From Vibrio nitrifigilis (GTDB taxonomy: Bacteria; Pseudomonadota; Gammaproteobacteria; Enterobacterales; Vibrionaceae), in contig NZ_JADPMR010000003.1 of assembly GCF_015686695.1 (NCBI RefSeq), forward strand, positions 310,001-374,000: a stretch of DNA of 64,000 nucleotides, in the 5' to 3' direction. The position numbers and the translations under genes were made by a program. Under the pieces are notes generated by a model. The model searched no databases. It was not told the DNA's origin and saw only the letters and a list, made by a program, of their open reading frames with translations. This document shows positions 18,642 through 32,357 of the stretch, one piece after another (positions within the stretch are counted from its first letter, which is position 1; every line of letters begins with the position of its first letter).

Positions 18642-20471
18642 TTACTTACCGCTACGATAAGCGCGTTTACGGTCGTTTTCTGTTAGGAACTTCTTACGAA
18701 TACGGATGCTTTCAGGTGTTACTTCAACCAATTCATCGTCATCGATAAACTCAAGAGCTTGCTCTAGAGTGTATTTGATTGCAGGTGTTAGAACCTGAGC
18801 TTCATCAGTACCAGATGCACGAACGTTGGTTAGCTGTTTACCTTTCAGACAGTTAACTGTTAGGTCGTTTGAACGGCTGTGGATACCCACAATTTGACCT
18901 TCGTACACTTCATCACCGTGCTCAGCAAATAGACGACCACGCTCTTGAAGGTTAAATAGAGCGTAAGTTAACGCTTTACCTGTTGCGTTCGAGATTAATA
19001 CGCCGTTCTTACGTTGACCGATATCACCACCTTTGTGAGCACCATAGTGATCAAAAGTATGATATAGCAAACCAGAACCTGAAGTCAGAGTCATGAACTC
19101 AGTTTGGAAACCGATTAAACCACGCGAAGGCATTACGAAGTCTAGACGAACGCGGCCTTTACCATCTGGAGACATGTCTTTCAGTTCACCTTTACGAAGA
19201 CCGATGCTTTCCATGATGCCACCTTGGTGCTCATCTAATACATCGATAGTCACAGTTTCAAACGGTTCCATCAACTGGCCGTCAACTGTTTTCAAGATAA
19301 CTTCAGGACGAGATACTGCTAGTTCAAAACCTTCACGACGCATGTTTTCGATCAGGATTGATAGGTGAAGTTCACCACGACCAGAAACGCGGAAACGGTC
19401 TGGATCATCAGTTTGTTCAACACGCAACGCTACGTTATGAACTAATTCTTTTTCTAGACGTTCAAGAATGTTACGTGAAGTTACGAACTTACCTTCTTTA
19501 CCAGCAAACGGTGAAGTGTTTACTTGGAAAGTCATTGTTACTGTTGGTTCATCAACAGTCAGTTCAGGTAGCGCTTCAACGGTGTTTACATCACAGATCG
19601 TATCAGAGATTTTTAGTTCACCAAGACCAGTGATGGCAACGATGTCACCCGCTGTTGCTTGTTCATCTTCAAAACGTTGCAAGCCTAGGTAACCAAGAAC
19701 AGTACCAACTTTACCGTTACGTTTGCTGCCATCTGCAGAAACAATAGTAACTTGTTGGTTAGGTTTTACTGTACCGCGAGTTACACGACCAACACCGATA
19801 ACGCCAACGTACGCGCTATAATCAAGCTGAGAGACCTGCATTTGTAGTGCGCCGTTAGGATCGACGTCTGGTGCAGAAACAACGTCAACGATAGTTTGGA
19901 ACAATGGTTCCATGTTCTCGCCAGTCACGCCTTCTTCTGTGCTTGCCCAACCGTTTAGTGCTGATGCATATACCACTTGGAAATCAAGCTGTTCGTCAGT
20001 TGCACCAAGATTGTCAAATAGATCGAACACTTGGTCCATAACCCAATCAGGGCGCGCACCAGGACGGTCAATTTTGTTGATTACAACGATTGGTTTCAAA
20101 CCGTGGTCGAACGCTTTTTGCGTTACAAAACGAGTTTGAGGCATCGGACCATCAACGGCATCAACGATAAGAAGAACAGAGTCTACCATTGACATAATGC
20201 GTTCAACTTCACCACCGAAGTCTGCGTGTCCAGGAGTGTCAACGATATTGATACGGTAGTCATTCCAATTGATAGCAGTATTTTTCGCTAGGATTGTAAT
20301 GCCACGCTCTTTTTCGATGTCATTCGAGTCCATGACACGCTCTTCAACTTCACCGCGAGACTCTAACGTGCCTGACTGTTGTAGTAGCTTGTCAACAAGA
20401 GTGGTTTTACCGTGGTCAACGTGAGCGATGATCGCGATGTTTCTTAGTTTTTCAATTTGTGGAGTAGCCAT
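18642..20471 (-). CDS. typA: BipA/TypA ribosome-associated GTPase
   Basis: Translational GTPase of 609 residues. G1 AHVDHGKTTL near residue 16, G3 DTPGHADFGGEV near residue 78, G4 NKIDRPGAR near residue 130, then domain II, EF-G-like domains III and V, and the BipA-specific C-terminal domain. It helps 50S assembly and growth under cold or stress. Divergent from glnA across a 513-bp regulatory gap, as in other gammaproteobacteria. Confidence 0.98.
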   Translation of the reverse strand: MATPQIEKLRNIAIIAHVDHGKTTLVDKLLQQSGTLESRGEVEERVMDSNDIEKERGITILAKNTAINWNDYRINIVDTPGHADFGGEVERIMSMVDSVLLIVDAVDGPMPQTRFVTQKAFDHGLKPIVVINKIDRPGARPDWVMDQVFDLFDNLGATDEQLDFQVVYASALNGWASTEEGVTGENMEPLFQTIVDVVSAPDVDPNGALQMQVSQLDYSAYVGVIGVGRVTRGTVKPNQQVTIVSADGSKRNGKVGTVLGYLGLQRFEDEQATAGDIVAITGLGELKISDTICDVNTVEALPELTVDEPTVTMTFQVNTSPFAGKEGKFVTSRNILERLEKELVHNVALRVEQTDDPDRFRVSGRGELHLSILIENMRREGFELAVSRPEVILKTVDGQLMEPFETVTIDVLDEHQGGIMESIGLRKGELKDMSPDGKGRVRLDFVMPSRGLIGFQTEFMTLTSGSGLLYHTFDHYGAHKGGDIGQRKNGVLISNATGKALTYALFNLQERGRLFAEHGDEVYEGQIVGIHSRSNDLTVNCLKGKQLTNVRASGTDEAQVLTPAIKYTLEQALEFIDDDELVEVTPESIRIRKKFLTENDRKRAYRSGK

Positions 20472-20732
20472 GGATTTTGCTTCACTTAATTACACAAATG
20501 ACCCTTTACGACACCATGCCGTAATCGAGGTCAGAGCTTGGTTAAAAAAACGGCCATAATGTACCAGATTTTAGCGAAAAACCTAGGAATATGTGATCTA
20601 TTACCGTTATTTTTCTTATTTAGTCCTCAAAATAAGAACCTTTCCCAACTTGATGTAAAACAAATTCACCGCTTTATCAGTCAATTGTCGATTGACATAC
20701 GAACAAGATATAGGCTGAATAGTACCTCAATT

Positions 20733-20822
20733 GGTTAAAATTGGTGCACAGCAATCGCACACCGCACCATATGAGTGCAAGTTGGGATCATTTTAGTGCA
20801 ATTGATAGCACCAAAACGAGAC
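20733..20822. promoter_or_regulatory. NtrC enhancer cluster upstream of glnA
   Basis: The best match is GCACCATATGAGTGC at 20764-20778, which fits the NtrC pattern GCAC-N7-GTGC. Weaker sites with one good half lie at 20733-20747 (right half GGTGC), 20785-20799 (right half AGTGC) and 20808-20822 (left half GCACCAA). They lie about 50-140 bp upstream of the sigma-54 promoter, the normal enhancer distance. The rest of the typA-glnA gap (20472-20984) shows no gene. Confidence 0.8.
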
Positions 20823-20861
20823 ACCATCTGACTAAAGCATTGAAAATCAAGGACTTAATTT

Positions 20862-20881
20862 TCTGGCACGGATCTAGCTTT
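20862..20881 (+). promoter_or_regulatory. Sigma-54 promoter of glnA
   Basis: TGGCACG at 20864-20870, four bases, then TAGCT at 20875-20879, matching the -24/-12 pattern TGGCACG-N4-TTGC(A/T) with one change in the -12 element. It lies 104 bp before the glnA start. Confidence 0.85.
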
Positions 20882-20984
20882 TAGCTGAATATCATCGATT
20901 TTCAAATGGGCAAGGCAAATTTCATAGCCATTCTCATATAGATTCGAGCCCCAACCGCTATTTTAACACTGGAGGTTATCCAAG

Positions 20985-22394
20985 ATGTCAGTAGAAAATG
21001 TTCTATCGCTGATCCAAGAAAACGAAGTAAAGTTTGTTGACTTACGCTTCACCGATACGAAAGGTAAAGAACAACACGTATCTATCCCAGCTCATCAAGT
21101 CGACGCAGACTTCTTCGAAGAAGGAAAAATGTTCGATGGTTCTTCAGTTGCTGGCTGGAAAGGTATTAACGAATCAGACATGGTTATGATGCCAGATGCA
21201 TCATCAGCTGTGCTTGACCCATTCACAGAAGACGCAACAGTAAACATTCGTTGTGACATTCTAGAACCTGCAACAATGCAAGGTTACGATCGCGACCCTC
21301 GTTCAATTGCAAAACGCGCTGAAGAGTACATGCGTTCAACTGGTATTGCAGATACTGTTCTTGTAGGTCCAGAACCAGAATTCTTCCTATTTGACGACGT
21401 TCGTTTCTCTTCTGACATGTCAGGTTCTTTCTACAAAATCGATGACATCGAAGCTGTATGGAACACTGGTACTGAATACGAAGATGGTAACAAAGGTCAC
21501 CGTCCAGGCGTTAAAGGTGGTTACTTCCCAGTAGCACCAGTTGACTCTTCACAAGACATCCGTTCTGCTATGTGTCTAATCATGGAAGAAATGGGTCTTG
21601 TTGTTGAAGCTCACCACCACGAAGTAGCAACTGCTGGTCAAAACGAAATCGCAACTCGTTTCAACACAATGACTACAAAAGCTGACGAAATCCAAATCTA
21701 CAAATACGTTGTTCACAACGTTGCTCACGCATTTGGTAAAACAGCGACATTCATGCCTAAACCACTAGTTGGTGACAACGGTTCTGGTATGCACGTTCAC
21801 CAATCTCTTGCAAAAGACGGTGTGAACCTATTTGCTGGTGATAAGTACGGCGGTCTTTCTGAAACAGCACTTTACTACATCGGTGGTGTTATCAAACACG
21901 CGCGTGCAATCAACGCATTTGCTAACGCATCAACTAACTCATACAAACGTCTTGTACCAGGCTTTGAAGCGCCAGTTATGCTTGCTTACTCAGCACGTAA
22001 CCGTTCTGCTTCTATCCGTATCCCAGTGGTACCAAGCCCTAAAGCACGTCGTATCGAAGTTCGTTTCCCAGATCCAACAGCTAACCCATACCTAGCATTC
22101 TCTGCATTGCTAATGGCTGGTCTTGACGGTATCAAGAACAAGATTCACCCTGGGGATGCAATGGATAAAGACTTGTACGATCTACCTGCAGAAGAAGCAG
22201 CAGAAATCCCACAAGTTGCAGAAAGCTTTGAAATCGCACTTAAAGCTCTTGATGCAGACCGTGAATTCTTAACTGCTGGCGGTGTATTCTCTGACGACTT
22301 CATTGATTCTTACATCAACTTGAAATCAGAAGATGTTACTAAAGTTCGCATGACAACTTCTCCAGTAGAATTCGAACTATACTACTCTGTATAA
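20985..22394 (+). CDS. glnA: Glutamine synthetase type I
   Basis: ATP-dependent synthesis of glutamine from glutamate and ammonia. The length of 469 residues is typical of the dodecameric GSI-beta form. Visible motifs: VGPEPEFFLFDD and GSGMHVHQSL (active site), and the adenylylation site in MDKDLYDLP near residue 398, so activity is probably controlled by GlnE. GGAGG lies 9 nt before the ATG. It heads the glnA-glnL-glnG cluster, with its own terminator before glnL. Confidence 0.98.
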   Translation: MSVENVLSLIQENEVKFVDLRFTDTKGKEQHVSIPAHQVDADFFEEGKMFDGSSVAGWKGINESDMVMMPDASSAVLDPFTEDATVNIRCDILEPATMQGYDRDPRSIAKRAEEYMRSTGIADTVLVGPEPEFFLFDDVRFSSDMSGSFYKIDDIEAVWNTGTEYEDGNKGHRPGVKGGYFPVAPVDSSQDIRSAMCLIMEEMGLVVEAHHHEVATAGQNEIATRFNTMTTKADEIQIYKYVVHNVAHAFGKTATFMPKPLVGDNGSGMHVHQSLAKDGVNLFAGDKYGGLSETALYYIGGVIKHARAINAFANASTNSYKRLVPGFEAPVMLAYSARNRSASIRIPVVPSPKARRIEVRFPDPTANPYLAFSALLMAGLDGIKNKIHPGDAMDKDLYDLPAEEAAEIPQVAESFEIALKALDADREFLTAGGVFSDDFIDSYINLKSEDVTKVRMTTSPVEFELYYSV

Positions 22395-22419
22395 TCGTCT
22401 CGTCTTATCAAAGACTTCA

Positions 22420-22450
22420 AAGACCTGCCCTTGGGCAGGTCTTTCTTTTT
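22420..22450 (+). terminator. Rho-independent terminator of glnA
   Basis: Stem AAGACCTGCCC / GGGCAGGTCTT with a 2-nt loop and a T-rich tail (TTTCTTTTT). It separates glnA from glnL; read-through would allow nitrogen-dependent co-expression. Confidence 0.92.
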
Positions 22451-22493
22451 CTAAATCATATTTTCTCATTTCTTCTACACGATAGTGCAATAA

Positions 22494-22508
22494 GCACCAA
22501 AACGGTGT
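22494..22508. promoter_or_regulatory. NtrC-type site in the glnA-glnL gap
   Basis: GCACCAAAACGGTGT fits the NtrC palindrome GCAC-N7-GTGC with one mismatch. It lies 44 bp after the glnA terminator, about 270 bp before glnL. Confidence 0.6.
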
Positions 22509-22711
22509 GTTCTGTGCCATTTGTGTCAATAAATACCTATCGAGCAGATTAAACTGGTGGAAGCGGCAAGCTTATTGCATTGTTACTCTTCGTTATGGTG
22601 CATTTGCTTACTGCAAAACACAAAAAAGCCCAGTTTGTGCGCATACGCATTCTCTCTCGGGGCGTTATTAGCCTAATGACTAATTTTTCTGCGACATAAC
22701 AGATGCTACAA

Positions 22712-22728
22712 TGCACAATATTAGTGCA
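22712..22728. promoter_or_regulatory. NtrC-type site at the glnL promoter
   Basis: TGCACAATATTAGTGCA is a near-perfect NtrC site (TGCAC-N7-GTGCA). It lies 36 bp before the glnL start, where NtrC is known in enterics to repress the ntrBC promoter. No other gene is visible in 22451-22764. Confidence 0.75.
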
Positions 22729-22764
22729 ATGCATCATTTCGGAACATGGGTAAAGGAAAATACT

Positions 22765-23814
22765 GTGGACGCTGAATTAAGCCAAACCATTATAGATAAT
22801 ATAGTGACTGCCACTTTGATGCTGGATGAATCATTGTGTGTTCGTTACGCCAACCCATCTGCTGAGCAATTATTTTCACAGAGTGCTAAACGAATTATTA
22901 ACCAACCTATCTCAAAGCTAATCCAACACGCTTCCATGGATTTAGCATTACTATCTCAGCCCCTTCAAAGTGGCCAGAGCATTACCGATAGTGATGTGAC
23001 ATTTGTCGTCGATGGTAAACCTCTAATGTTAGAGGTAACTGTTAGCCCATTGTCTTGGAAAAAAGAACTCATGCTGCTTGTTGAGATGCGCAAGATAGGT
23101 CAACAACGCCGTTTAACACAAGAACTAAACCAACACGCTCAACAACAAGCTGCAAAGTTGTTAGTGCGAGGGTTGGCTCATGAAATAAAAAACCCGCTTG
23201 GTGGACTAAGGGGCGCTGCGCAGCTTCTGGAAAGAATGCTACCGGATCAAAGTCTCACTGAATACACACAGATTATCATCGAGCAGGCAGATAGATTACG
23301 AGCGCTTGTGGACCGCCTTCTTGGCCCACAAAAGCCTGGAAAAAAGAAATCAGAGAACTTACATCAAATCTTGGAGAAAGTACGTCAACTTGTCGAGCTG
23401 GAAGCGAACGCCGATTTGATTATAGAAAGAGATTACGATCCAAGTCTTCCTGATATCTTAATGGACACTGATCAAATTGAGCAGGCGCTACTCAACATAG
23501 TAAGTAATGCAGCGCAAATATTAGCGCATCAACCGCATGGCATTATTACATTAAGAACTCGTACCGTACATCAAGCCAATATTCATGGCCAACGGCATAA
23601 GTTGGTCGCTCGTATAGAAATCATTGATAACGGACCTGGTATACCAACTGAATTACAAGATACTCTGTTTTATCCCATGGTAAGCGGCAGAGACGGAGGT
23701 TCTGGACTTGGATTATCCATTTCCCAAAACCTCATAGATCAGCACAACGGAAAAATTGATGTGGAAAGTTGGCCTGGAAGAACCACGTTTACCATTTATT
23801 TACCGATTCAATGA
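22765..23814 (+). CDS. glnL: NtrB/GlnL nitrogen-sensing histidine kinase
   Basis: Phosphorylates or dephosphorylates NtrC under PII control. PAS domain at about residues 5-115, H-box LVRGLAHEIKNPLGG with the phosphoacceptor His139, and ATPase motifs DTDQIEQALLNIVSNA (N-box) and GSGLGLSIS (G2). I start at the GTG at 22765 (AAGGAA 6-7 nt upstream), which gives 349 residues and puts the histidine at 139 exactly as in E. coli. The frame is also open from an ATG at 22711, but that would translate through the NtrC site. Confidence 0.95.
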   Translation: MDAELSQTIIDNIVTATLMLDESLCVRYANPSAEQLFSQSAKRIINQPISKLIQHASMDLALLSQPLQSGQSITDSDVTFVVDGKPLMLEVTVSPLSWKKELMLLVEMRKIGQQRRLTQELNQHAQQQAAKLLVRGLAHEIKNPLGGLRGAAQLLERMLPDQSLTEYTQIIIEQADRLRALVDRLLGPQKPGKKKSENLHQILEKVRQLVELEANADLIIERDYDPSLPDILMDTDQIEQALLNIVSNAAQILAHQPHGIITLRTRTVHQANIHGQRHKLVARIEIIDNGPGIPTELQDTLFYPMVSGRDGGSGLGLSISQNLIDQHNGKIDVESWPGRTTFTIYLPIQ

Positions 23815-23846
23815 ACGTGATCGGTTTGATATTAAGGAATTAAATT

Positions 23847-25250
23847 ATGAGTAAAGGATACGTATGGGTTGTAGACGACGACAGCTCAATTCGTTGGGTC
23901 ATGGAAAAAACCCTTTCTTCTGCGAATATCAAGTGTGAAACGTTCTCAGATGCGGAAAGTGTCTTAATGGCTCTAGAACGAGAGACTCCAGATGTTCTCG
24001 TTTCAGACATCCGTATGCCGGGTATCGATGGGCTTGAACTCCTTAACCAAGTACATTCCCGCTCACCTGAGCTACCTATCATTATCATGACAGCTCACTC
24101 AGACCTAGATGCTGCAGTTAATGCTTATCAACAAGGCGCTTTCGAATATCTGCCTAAACCTTTTGACGTTGATGAAACGCTAACGCTAGTTGAGCGCGCA
24201 ATTTCCCATGGGCAAGAACAACGCAAAGAACACTCACAGCATTTAGCTTATAAAGATGACGCACCAGAAATCATTGGTGAAGCACCAGCGATGCAAGAGG
24301 TGTTTCGTGCGATCGGTCGTTTGTCACGTTCATCCATATCTGTACTTATTAATGGCGAATCCGGGACTGGTAAAGAGCTAGTCGCACATGCCTTACATCG
24401 CCATAGCCCAAGAGCACAAAAGCCATTTATTGCTTTGAATATGGCAGCGATTCCTAAAGACTTGATCGAATCAGAATTATTTGGTCATGAAAAAGGGGCG
24501 TTTACCGGTGCAAATAATGTCCGCCAAGGCCGTTTTGAGCAAGCGAACGGTGGCACACTGTTTCTTGATGAAATAGGAGATATGCCCCTAGATATTCAAA
24601 CACGCTTATTACGTGTCCTTGCGGATGGTCAGTTCTATCGTGTTGGGGGGCATTCTGCAATTAAAGTAGATGTTCGTATTGTGGCCGCAACCCACCAGAA
24701 TTTGGAAAAGTTGGTTCACCAAGGAAAATTCCGTGAGGATTTATTCCATCGATTGAACGTAATTCGTATTCAAATTCCTGCACTGCGAGAACGGCGCCAA
24801 GATATAGAAAAATTAGCTAAACACTTTTTGGCTATGGCTGCCGATGAACTCGGTGTTGAGATGAAAACACTGCAGCCTAAGACGTTAGAGATTCTAACTC
24901 GCTTAGACTGGCCAGGAAACGTGCGTCAGCTTGAAAACATGTGTCGCTGGCTTACAGTGATGGCAACAGGTTCTGAGGTTTTACCTAGTGATTTACCATC
25001 TGAATTACTTTCTGAAAAGAAAAACGTCGATTTTGAAGGTGATAACACATGGCAAAAACAGCTAGAAGCCTGGGCGAAATCAGCGCTAGCCTCAGGTGAA
25101 ACTGACATTCTTTCTTATGCTTTACCCGAGTTTGAACGTATTCTACTTGAAGCAGCCTTAAACCATACCAACGGTCATAAACAAGATGCTGCCAAAGTTC
25201 TGGGTTGGGGTCGTAATACTCTAACTCGCAAACTAAAAGAACTTTACTGA
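23847..25250 (+). CDS. glnG: NtrC/GlnG sigma-54-dependent response regulator
   Basis: Activator of nitrogen-limitation genes, 467 residues. Receiver domain 1-120 with phosphoacceptor D54 (VSDIRMPG), AAA+ domain about 140-375 with Walker A GESGTGKE, the sigma-54 contact loop GAFTGA, and a C-terminal Fis-type HTH (HKQDAAKVLGWGRNTLTRKL). It follows glnL by 32 nt. Likely targets in the window are the sites upstream of glnA and glnL. Confidence 0.97.
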   Translation: MSKGYVWVVDDDSSIRWVMEKTLSSANIKCETFSDAESVLMALERETPDVLVSDIRMPGIDGLELLNQVHSRSPELPIIIMTAHSDLDAAVNAYQQGAFEYLPKPFDVDETLTLVERAISHGQEQRKEHSQHLAYKDDAPEIIGEAPAMQEVFRAIGRLSRSSISVLINGESGTGKELVAHALHRHSPRAQKPFIALNMAAIPKDLIESELFGHEKGAFTGANNVRQGRFEQANGGTLFLDEIGDMPLDIQTRLLRVLADGQFYRVGGHSAIKVDVRIVAATHQNLEKLVHQGKFREDLFHRLNVIRIQIPALRERRQDIEKLAKHFLAMAADELGVEMKTLQPKTLEILTRLDWPGNVRQLENMCRWLTVMATGSEVLPSDLPSELLSEKKNVDFEGDNTWQKQLEAWAKSALASGETDILSYALPEFERILLEAALNHTNGHKQDAAKVLGWGRNTLTRKLKELY

Positions 25251-25257
25251 TCAATGG

Positions 25258-25290
25258 GCTGTCTACCAATAACTGGTAGACAGCTTATCT
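25258..25290 (+). terminator. Probable terminator of glnLG
   Basis: Perfect 11-bp stem GCTGTCTACCA / TGGTAGACAGC with a 5-nt loop, beginning 7 nt after glnG. The tail TTATCTAT is only partly T-rich, so efficiency is uncertain. Confidence 0.7.
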
Positions 25291-25452
25291 ATCCAAGCAT
25301 ACTTTATAACTATCTAATTGTTATTCTTAATATAAAGTCGTCACAATCCTCATTTTCATAAATCCTCGTTATAGATATTTTTGCAAACAAGGCTGACATC
25401 TAATCGTTAGGTTTTTATACTTAGCCAAAATATCGACCAGGATACTCAAATA

Positions 25453-26457
25453 ATGATTAATAAAGATCTCCCTCTTACGGATATTCACCGCCACTTAGAT
25501 GGAAATATTCGTACCAGCACGATCCTAGAACTTGGCCAACAATTTGGTATTCAATTACCTGCTTCTGATATTGCAGGACTGACACCACACGTACAAGTCG
25601 TAGAAACAGAACCGTCACTGGTCGCCTTTTTATCCAAATTAGATTGGGGGGTTGCTGTACTCGGGGATTTAGACGCCTGTCGTCGAATTGCGTATGAGAA
25701 TGTCGAAGATGCGCTTAATGCTCAAATAGACTACGCCGAGTTACGTTTTTCACCCTACTACATGGCAATGAAACACAAGTTACCAATTGAAGGGGTTGTT
25801 GCTGCAGTTATTGATGGCGTTAAAGCAGGTCAGCGCGACTTTGGTATTAAATGTAACCTCATTGGTATCTTAAGTCGTACATTTGGTACCGAGGCATGTC
25901 AGCAAGAATTAGATGGTTTGCTTGCTCATCGAGACCAATTAGTTGCTATTGACCTAGCAGGTGATGAACTAGGGCAGCCCGGAGAGCTATTCGTAAAACA
26001 CTTCAAGCAAGTCAAAGATGCTGGATTAGCTGTAACTGTTCACGCTGGAGAAGCTGCTGGCCCTGAAAGTATGTGGCAGGCAATCAATGATCTTGGAGCA
26101 GTGCGTATTGGTCACGGAGTTAAGGCGATAGAAGATCCGCGTCTAATGGATTTTCTAGCTGAACATAAAATTGGTATTGAATCTTGCTTAACCTCCAACA
26201 TTCAAACGAGTACCGTTGTAAGCCTCGCAGAACACCCTGTTAAAGCATTTCTCGACCACGGCATACTTGCTTGTCTAAATACTGATGATCCAGCCGTAGA
26301 GGGCATAGAGCTTCCTCATGAATATGAATTTGCAGCCCCCCAAGCTGGATTAACAGATTCTCAAATTCGTCAGGCACAAATCAACGGCCTTGAGCTTTCT
26401 TTCTTATCCGAAAGCGAAAAGAACGCTCTTAAAGCGATAGCAGTAAAACGTATTTAA
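25453..26457 (+). CDS. add: Adenosine deaminase
   Basis: Deaminates adenosine and deoxyadenosine to inosine forms in purine salvage. Protein of 334 residues with the zinc-site motif DIHRHLDGN at the N-terminus, TVHAGEAAGPESMW (catalytic Glu and zinc His), RIGHGV, and LNTDDP (zinc/catalytic Asp). Monocistronic with its own terminator. Confidence 0.97.
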   Translation: MINKDLPLTDIHRHLDGNIRTSTILELGQQFGIQLPASDIAGLTPHVQVVETEPSLVAFLSKLDWGVAVLGDLDACRRIAYENVEDALNAQIDYAELRFSPYYMAMKHKLPIEGVVAAVIDGVKAGQRDFGIKCNLIGILSRTFGTEACQQELDGLLAHRDQLVAIDLAGDELGQPGELFVKHFKQVKDAGLAVTVHAGEAAGPESMWQAINDLGAVRIGHGVKAIEDPRLMDFLAEHKIGIESCLTSNIQTSTVVSLAEHPVKAFLDHGILACLNTDDPAVEGIELPHEYEFAAPQAGLTDSQIRQAQINGLELSFLSESEKNALKAIAVKRI

Positions 26458-26472
26458 CTTTGATACATCACG

Positions 26473-26500
26473 AAGAAGCCGCATTAGCGGCTTTTTCTTT
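26473..26500 (+). terminator. Rho-independent terminator of add
   Basis: Stem AAGCCGC / GCGGCTT with loop ATTA and a T-rich tail, 19 nt after the add stop. Confidence 0.88.
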
Positions 26501-26539
26501 ACCTATTTCAACTCAACCGAGATTTGTCCCAAATAACCA

Positions 26540-26575
26540 AAACAAAAAAGCCCCGAACTTTCGTTCAGGGCTTCA
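26540..26575 (-). terminator. Distal terminator of rRNA operon 1
   Basis: Read on the minus strand: GAAGCCCTGAAC, GAAA loop, GTTCGGGGCTTTTTTGTTTT. It is a diverged duplicate of the terminator at 26669-26700. Confidence 0.85.
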
Positions 26576-26582
26576 AAACTCA

Positions 26583-26651
26583 GTGCGGACCGGCCGGGGT
26601 TGCGGGCAACCGGGATTCGTCCCACGGCAATGCTAACCAGCAACACGCTCA
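26583..26651 (-). pseudogene. Decayed tRNA-Asp copy
   Basis: On the minus strand this stretch keeps short blocks in tRNA-Asp order: GAGCG, GCTGGTTAG-AT, GAATCCCG and GGTCCGC, but lacks a normal anticodon arm and acceptor pairing. It is followed by a diverged copy of the same terminator cassette that follows the intact tRNA-Asp. I infer a tandem duplication of tRNA plus terminator, followed by decay of the distal copy. Confidence 0.5.
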
Positions 26652-26668
26652 GTTCCAAATAGCCAAAA

Positions 26669-26700
26669 CAAAAAAGCCTCAATCTTTCGATTGAGGCTTC
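26669..26700 (-). terminator. Proximal terminator of rRNA operon 1 (after tRNA-Asp)
   Basis: On the minus strand: GAAGCCTCAATC, GAAA loop, GATTGAGGCTTTTTTGTTTT. Perfect stem directly after tRNA-Asp. Confidence 0.92.
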
Positions 26701-26709
26701 AAAACTAAG

Positions 26710-26786
26710 TGGCGGAACGGACGGGATTCGAACCCGCGACCCCCGGCGTGACAGGCCGGTATTCTAACCAGCTGAACTACCGCTCC
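26710..26786 (-). tRNA. tRNA-Asp (GTC)
   Basis: 77 nt including encoded CCA. Acceptor GGAGCGG pairs with CCGTTCC; anticodon loop CTGTCAC gives GTC; T-loop TTCGAAT. Last gene of rRNA operon 1. Confidence 0.96.
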
Positions 26787-26836
26787 GCGAAACTGGTTTT
26801 TACCGTAAAGTGTCTAACACTCTACCGTTTAAATTA

Positions 26837-26956
26837 AAGCCTGGCGATGACCTACTCTCACATGGGGAAGCCCCACACTACCATCGGCGCGATTTCGTTT
26901 CACTTCTGAGTTCGGCATGGGATCAGGTGGGTCCAAAATGCTATGGTCGCCAAGCA
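26837..26956 (-). rRNA. rrf: 5S ribosomal RNA (operon 1)
   Basis: 120 nt, beginning TGCTTGGCGACCATAG and ending GCCAGGC; contains the conserved CCCATGCCGAACTCAG. It follows 23S rRNA by about 113 nt. Confidence 0.95.
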
Positions 26957-27069
26957 AATTCTTTGTTGTTACCGCTACGCAGCAACAATTAATTCAGAAA
27001 GCTGTCGTTCTCACACAATCCAAGTGTGTCTCTTATATCGAGTCCGATACAAAACCTTTTTGGTGTTGT

Positions 27070-29958
<2,889 letters not shown>

Positions 29959-30176
29959 ATACAACCCAAAAAAGTTTTGAGTTGATGAACAAGTCACCAA
30001 GGTTGTCTGCATTTTTATACATGTTGCAGACTCGATATTGCCGGACTCAATTTTGAATACTTACTTAAAAAGTAAGTTTCCCAAGAACACTTGAATGTGT
30101 GTTGGTTATCTATCATTGATAGATAATTGAGAACTTTTACAAACATTCTAAAAGAATGTTTTGTCAGCTTTCCAAA

Positions 30177-30189
30177 TTGTTAAAGAGCA
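30177..30189 (-). promoter_or_regulatory. Spacer boxA antitermination element (operon 1)
   Basis: TGCTCTTTAACAA on the minus strand, in the 16S-23S spacer between tRNA-Ala and 23S; matches the rRNA boxA bound by NusB/NusE. Confidence 0.75.
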
Positions 30190-30248
30190 ATGTGTTTTCT
30201 TACGAAAATCACCATTTTTAAGAACACTTAAGCAAATGTGCTTAAAGA

Positions 30249-30324
30249 TGGTGGAGCTATGCGGGATCGAACCGCAGACCTCCTGCGTGCAAGGCAGGCG
30301 CTCTCCCAGCTGAGCTATAGCCCC
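30249..30324 (-). tRNA. tRNA-Ala (TGC)
   Basis: 76 nt with encoded CCA; acceptor GGGGCTA / TAGCTCC; anticodon TGC in CTTGCAC. Second tRNA of the 16S-23S spacer of operon 1. Confidence 0.96.
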
Positions 30325-30351
30325 ATCGGTATTGTTCTTCTAAAGAAGAAT

Positions 30352-30428
30352 TGGTGGGTCTGAGTGGACTCGAACCACCGACCTCTCGCTTATCAGGCGA
30401 ACGCTCTAACCACCTGAGCTACAGACCC
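30352..30428 (-). tRNA. tRNA-Ile (GAT)
   Basis: 77 nt with encoded CCA; acceptor GGGTCTG / CAGACCC; anticodon GAT in CTGATAA. First tRNA of the 16S-23S spacer of operon 1. Confidence 0.96.
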
Positions 30429-30489
30429 ACTAGGTGCTCTATTAAACCGTATCAATCTGTGTGAACACTCATCGCAATAATCTTATCGT

Positions 30490-32042
<1,553 letters not shown>

Positions 32043-32193
32043 AAGTTTTTTGTGGCTCAATGAATACTGAATAAATTGACTGTGCCAAGACCGAAGTCTT
32101 GATTGGTCACTCAGTTCATTGAAACCAATTGGAAACCGAAGCTTCTCATTTGATTATCATCAACGAGTGCCCACACAGATTGATAGGTTTAAG

Positions 32194-32269
32194 TTGTTAA
32201 AGAGCTTGCTTTTCAAGAGTTTTCTCTCAAAGCGGAGGTGCATTCTAGCGATTTCGTTGTCAGTGTCAA
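32194..32269 (-). promoter_or_regulatory. rRNA operon 1 promoter P2 and leader boxA
   Basis: On the minus strand: -35 TTGACA (32264-32269), 16-bp spacer, -10 TAGAAT (32242-32247), then a GC-rich discriminator. The leader carries boxA AGCTCTTTAACAA at 32194-32206. Confidence 0.8.
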
Positions 32270-32357
32270 ACACTTTTTTCAACTTTCTCATTCGAGCGTC
32301 TTATCCTCTTACTGAACCGCTGAAGCCTTGTGGCGTCTGCCGTGTCAGTGAGGGCGC

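Noticed and set aside
20538..20738. 66-residue ORF between typA and glnA
   Set aside because: It overlaps the regulatory region, has no ribosome-binding site and no recognisable features.
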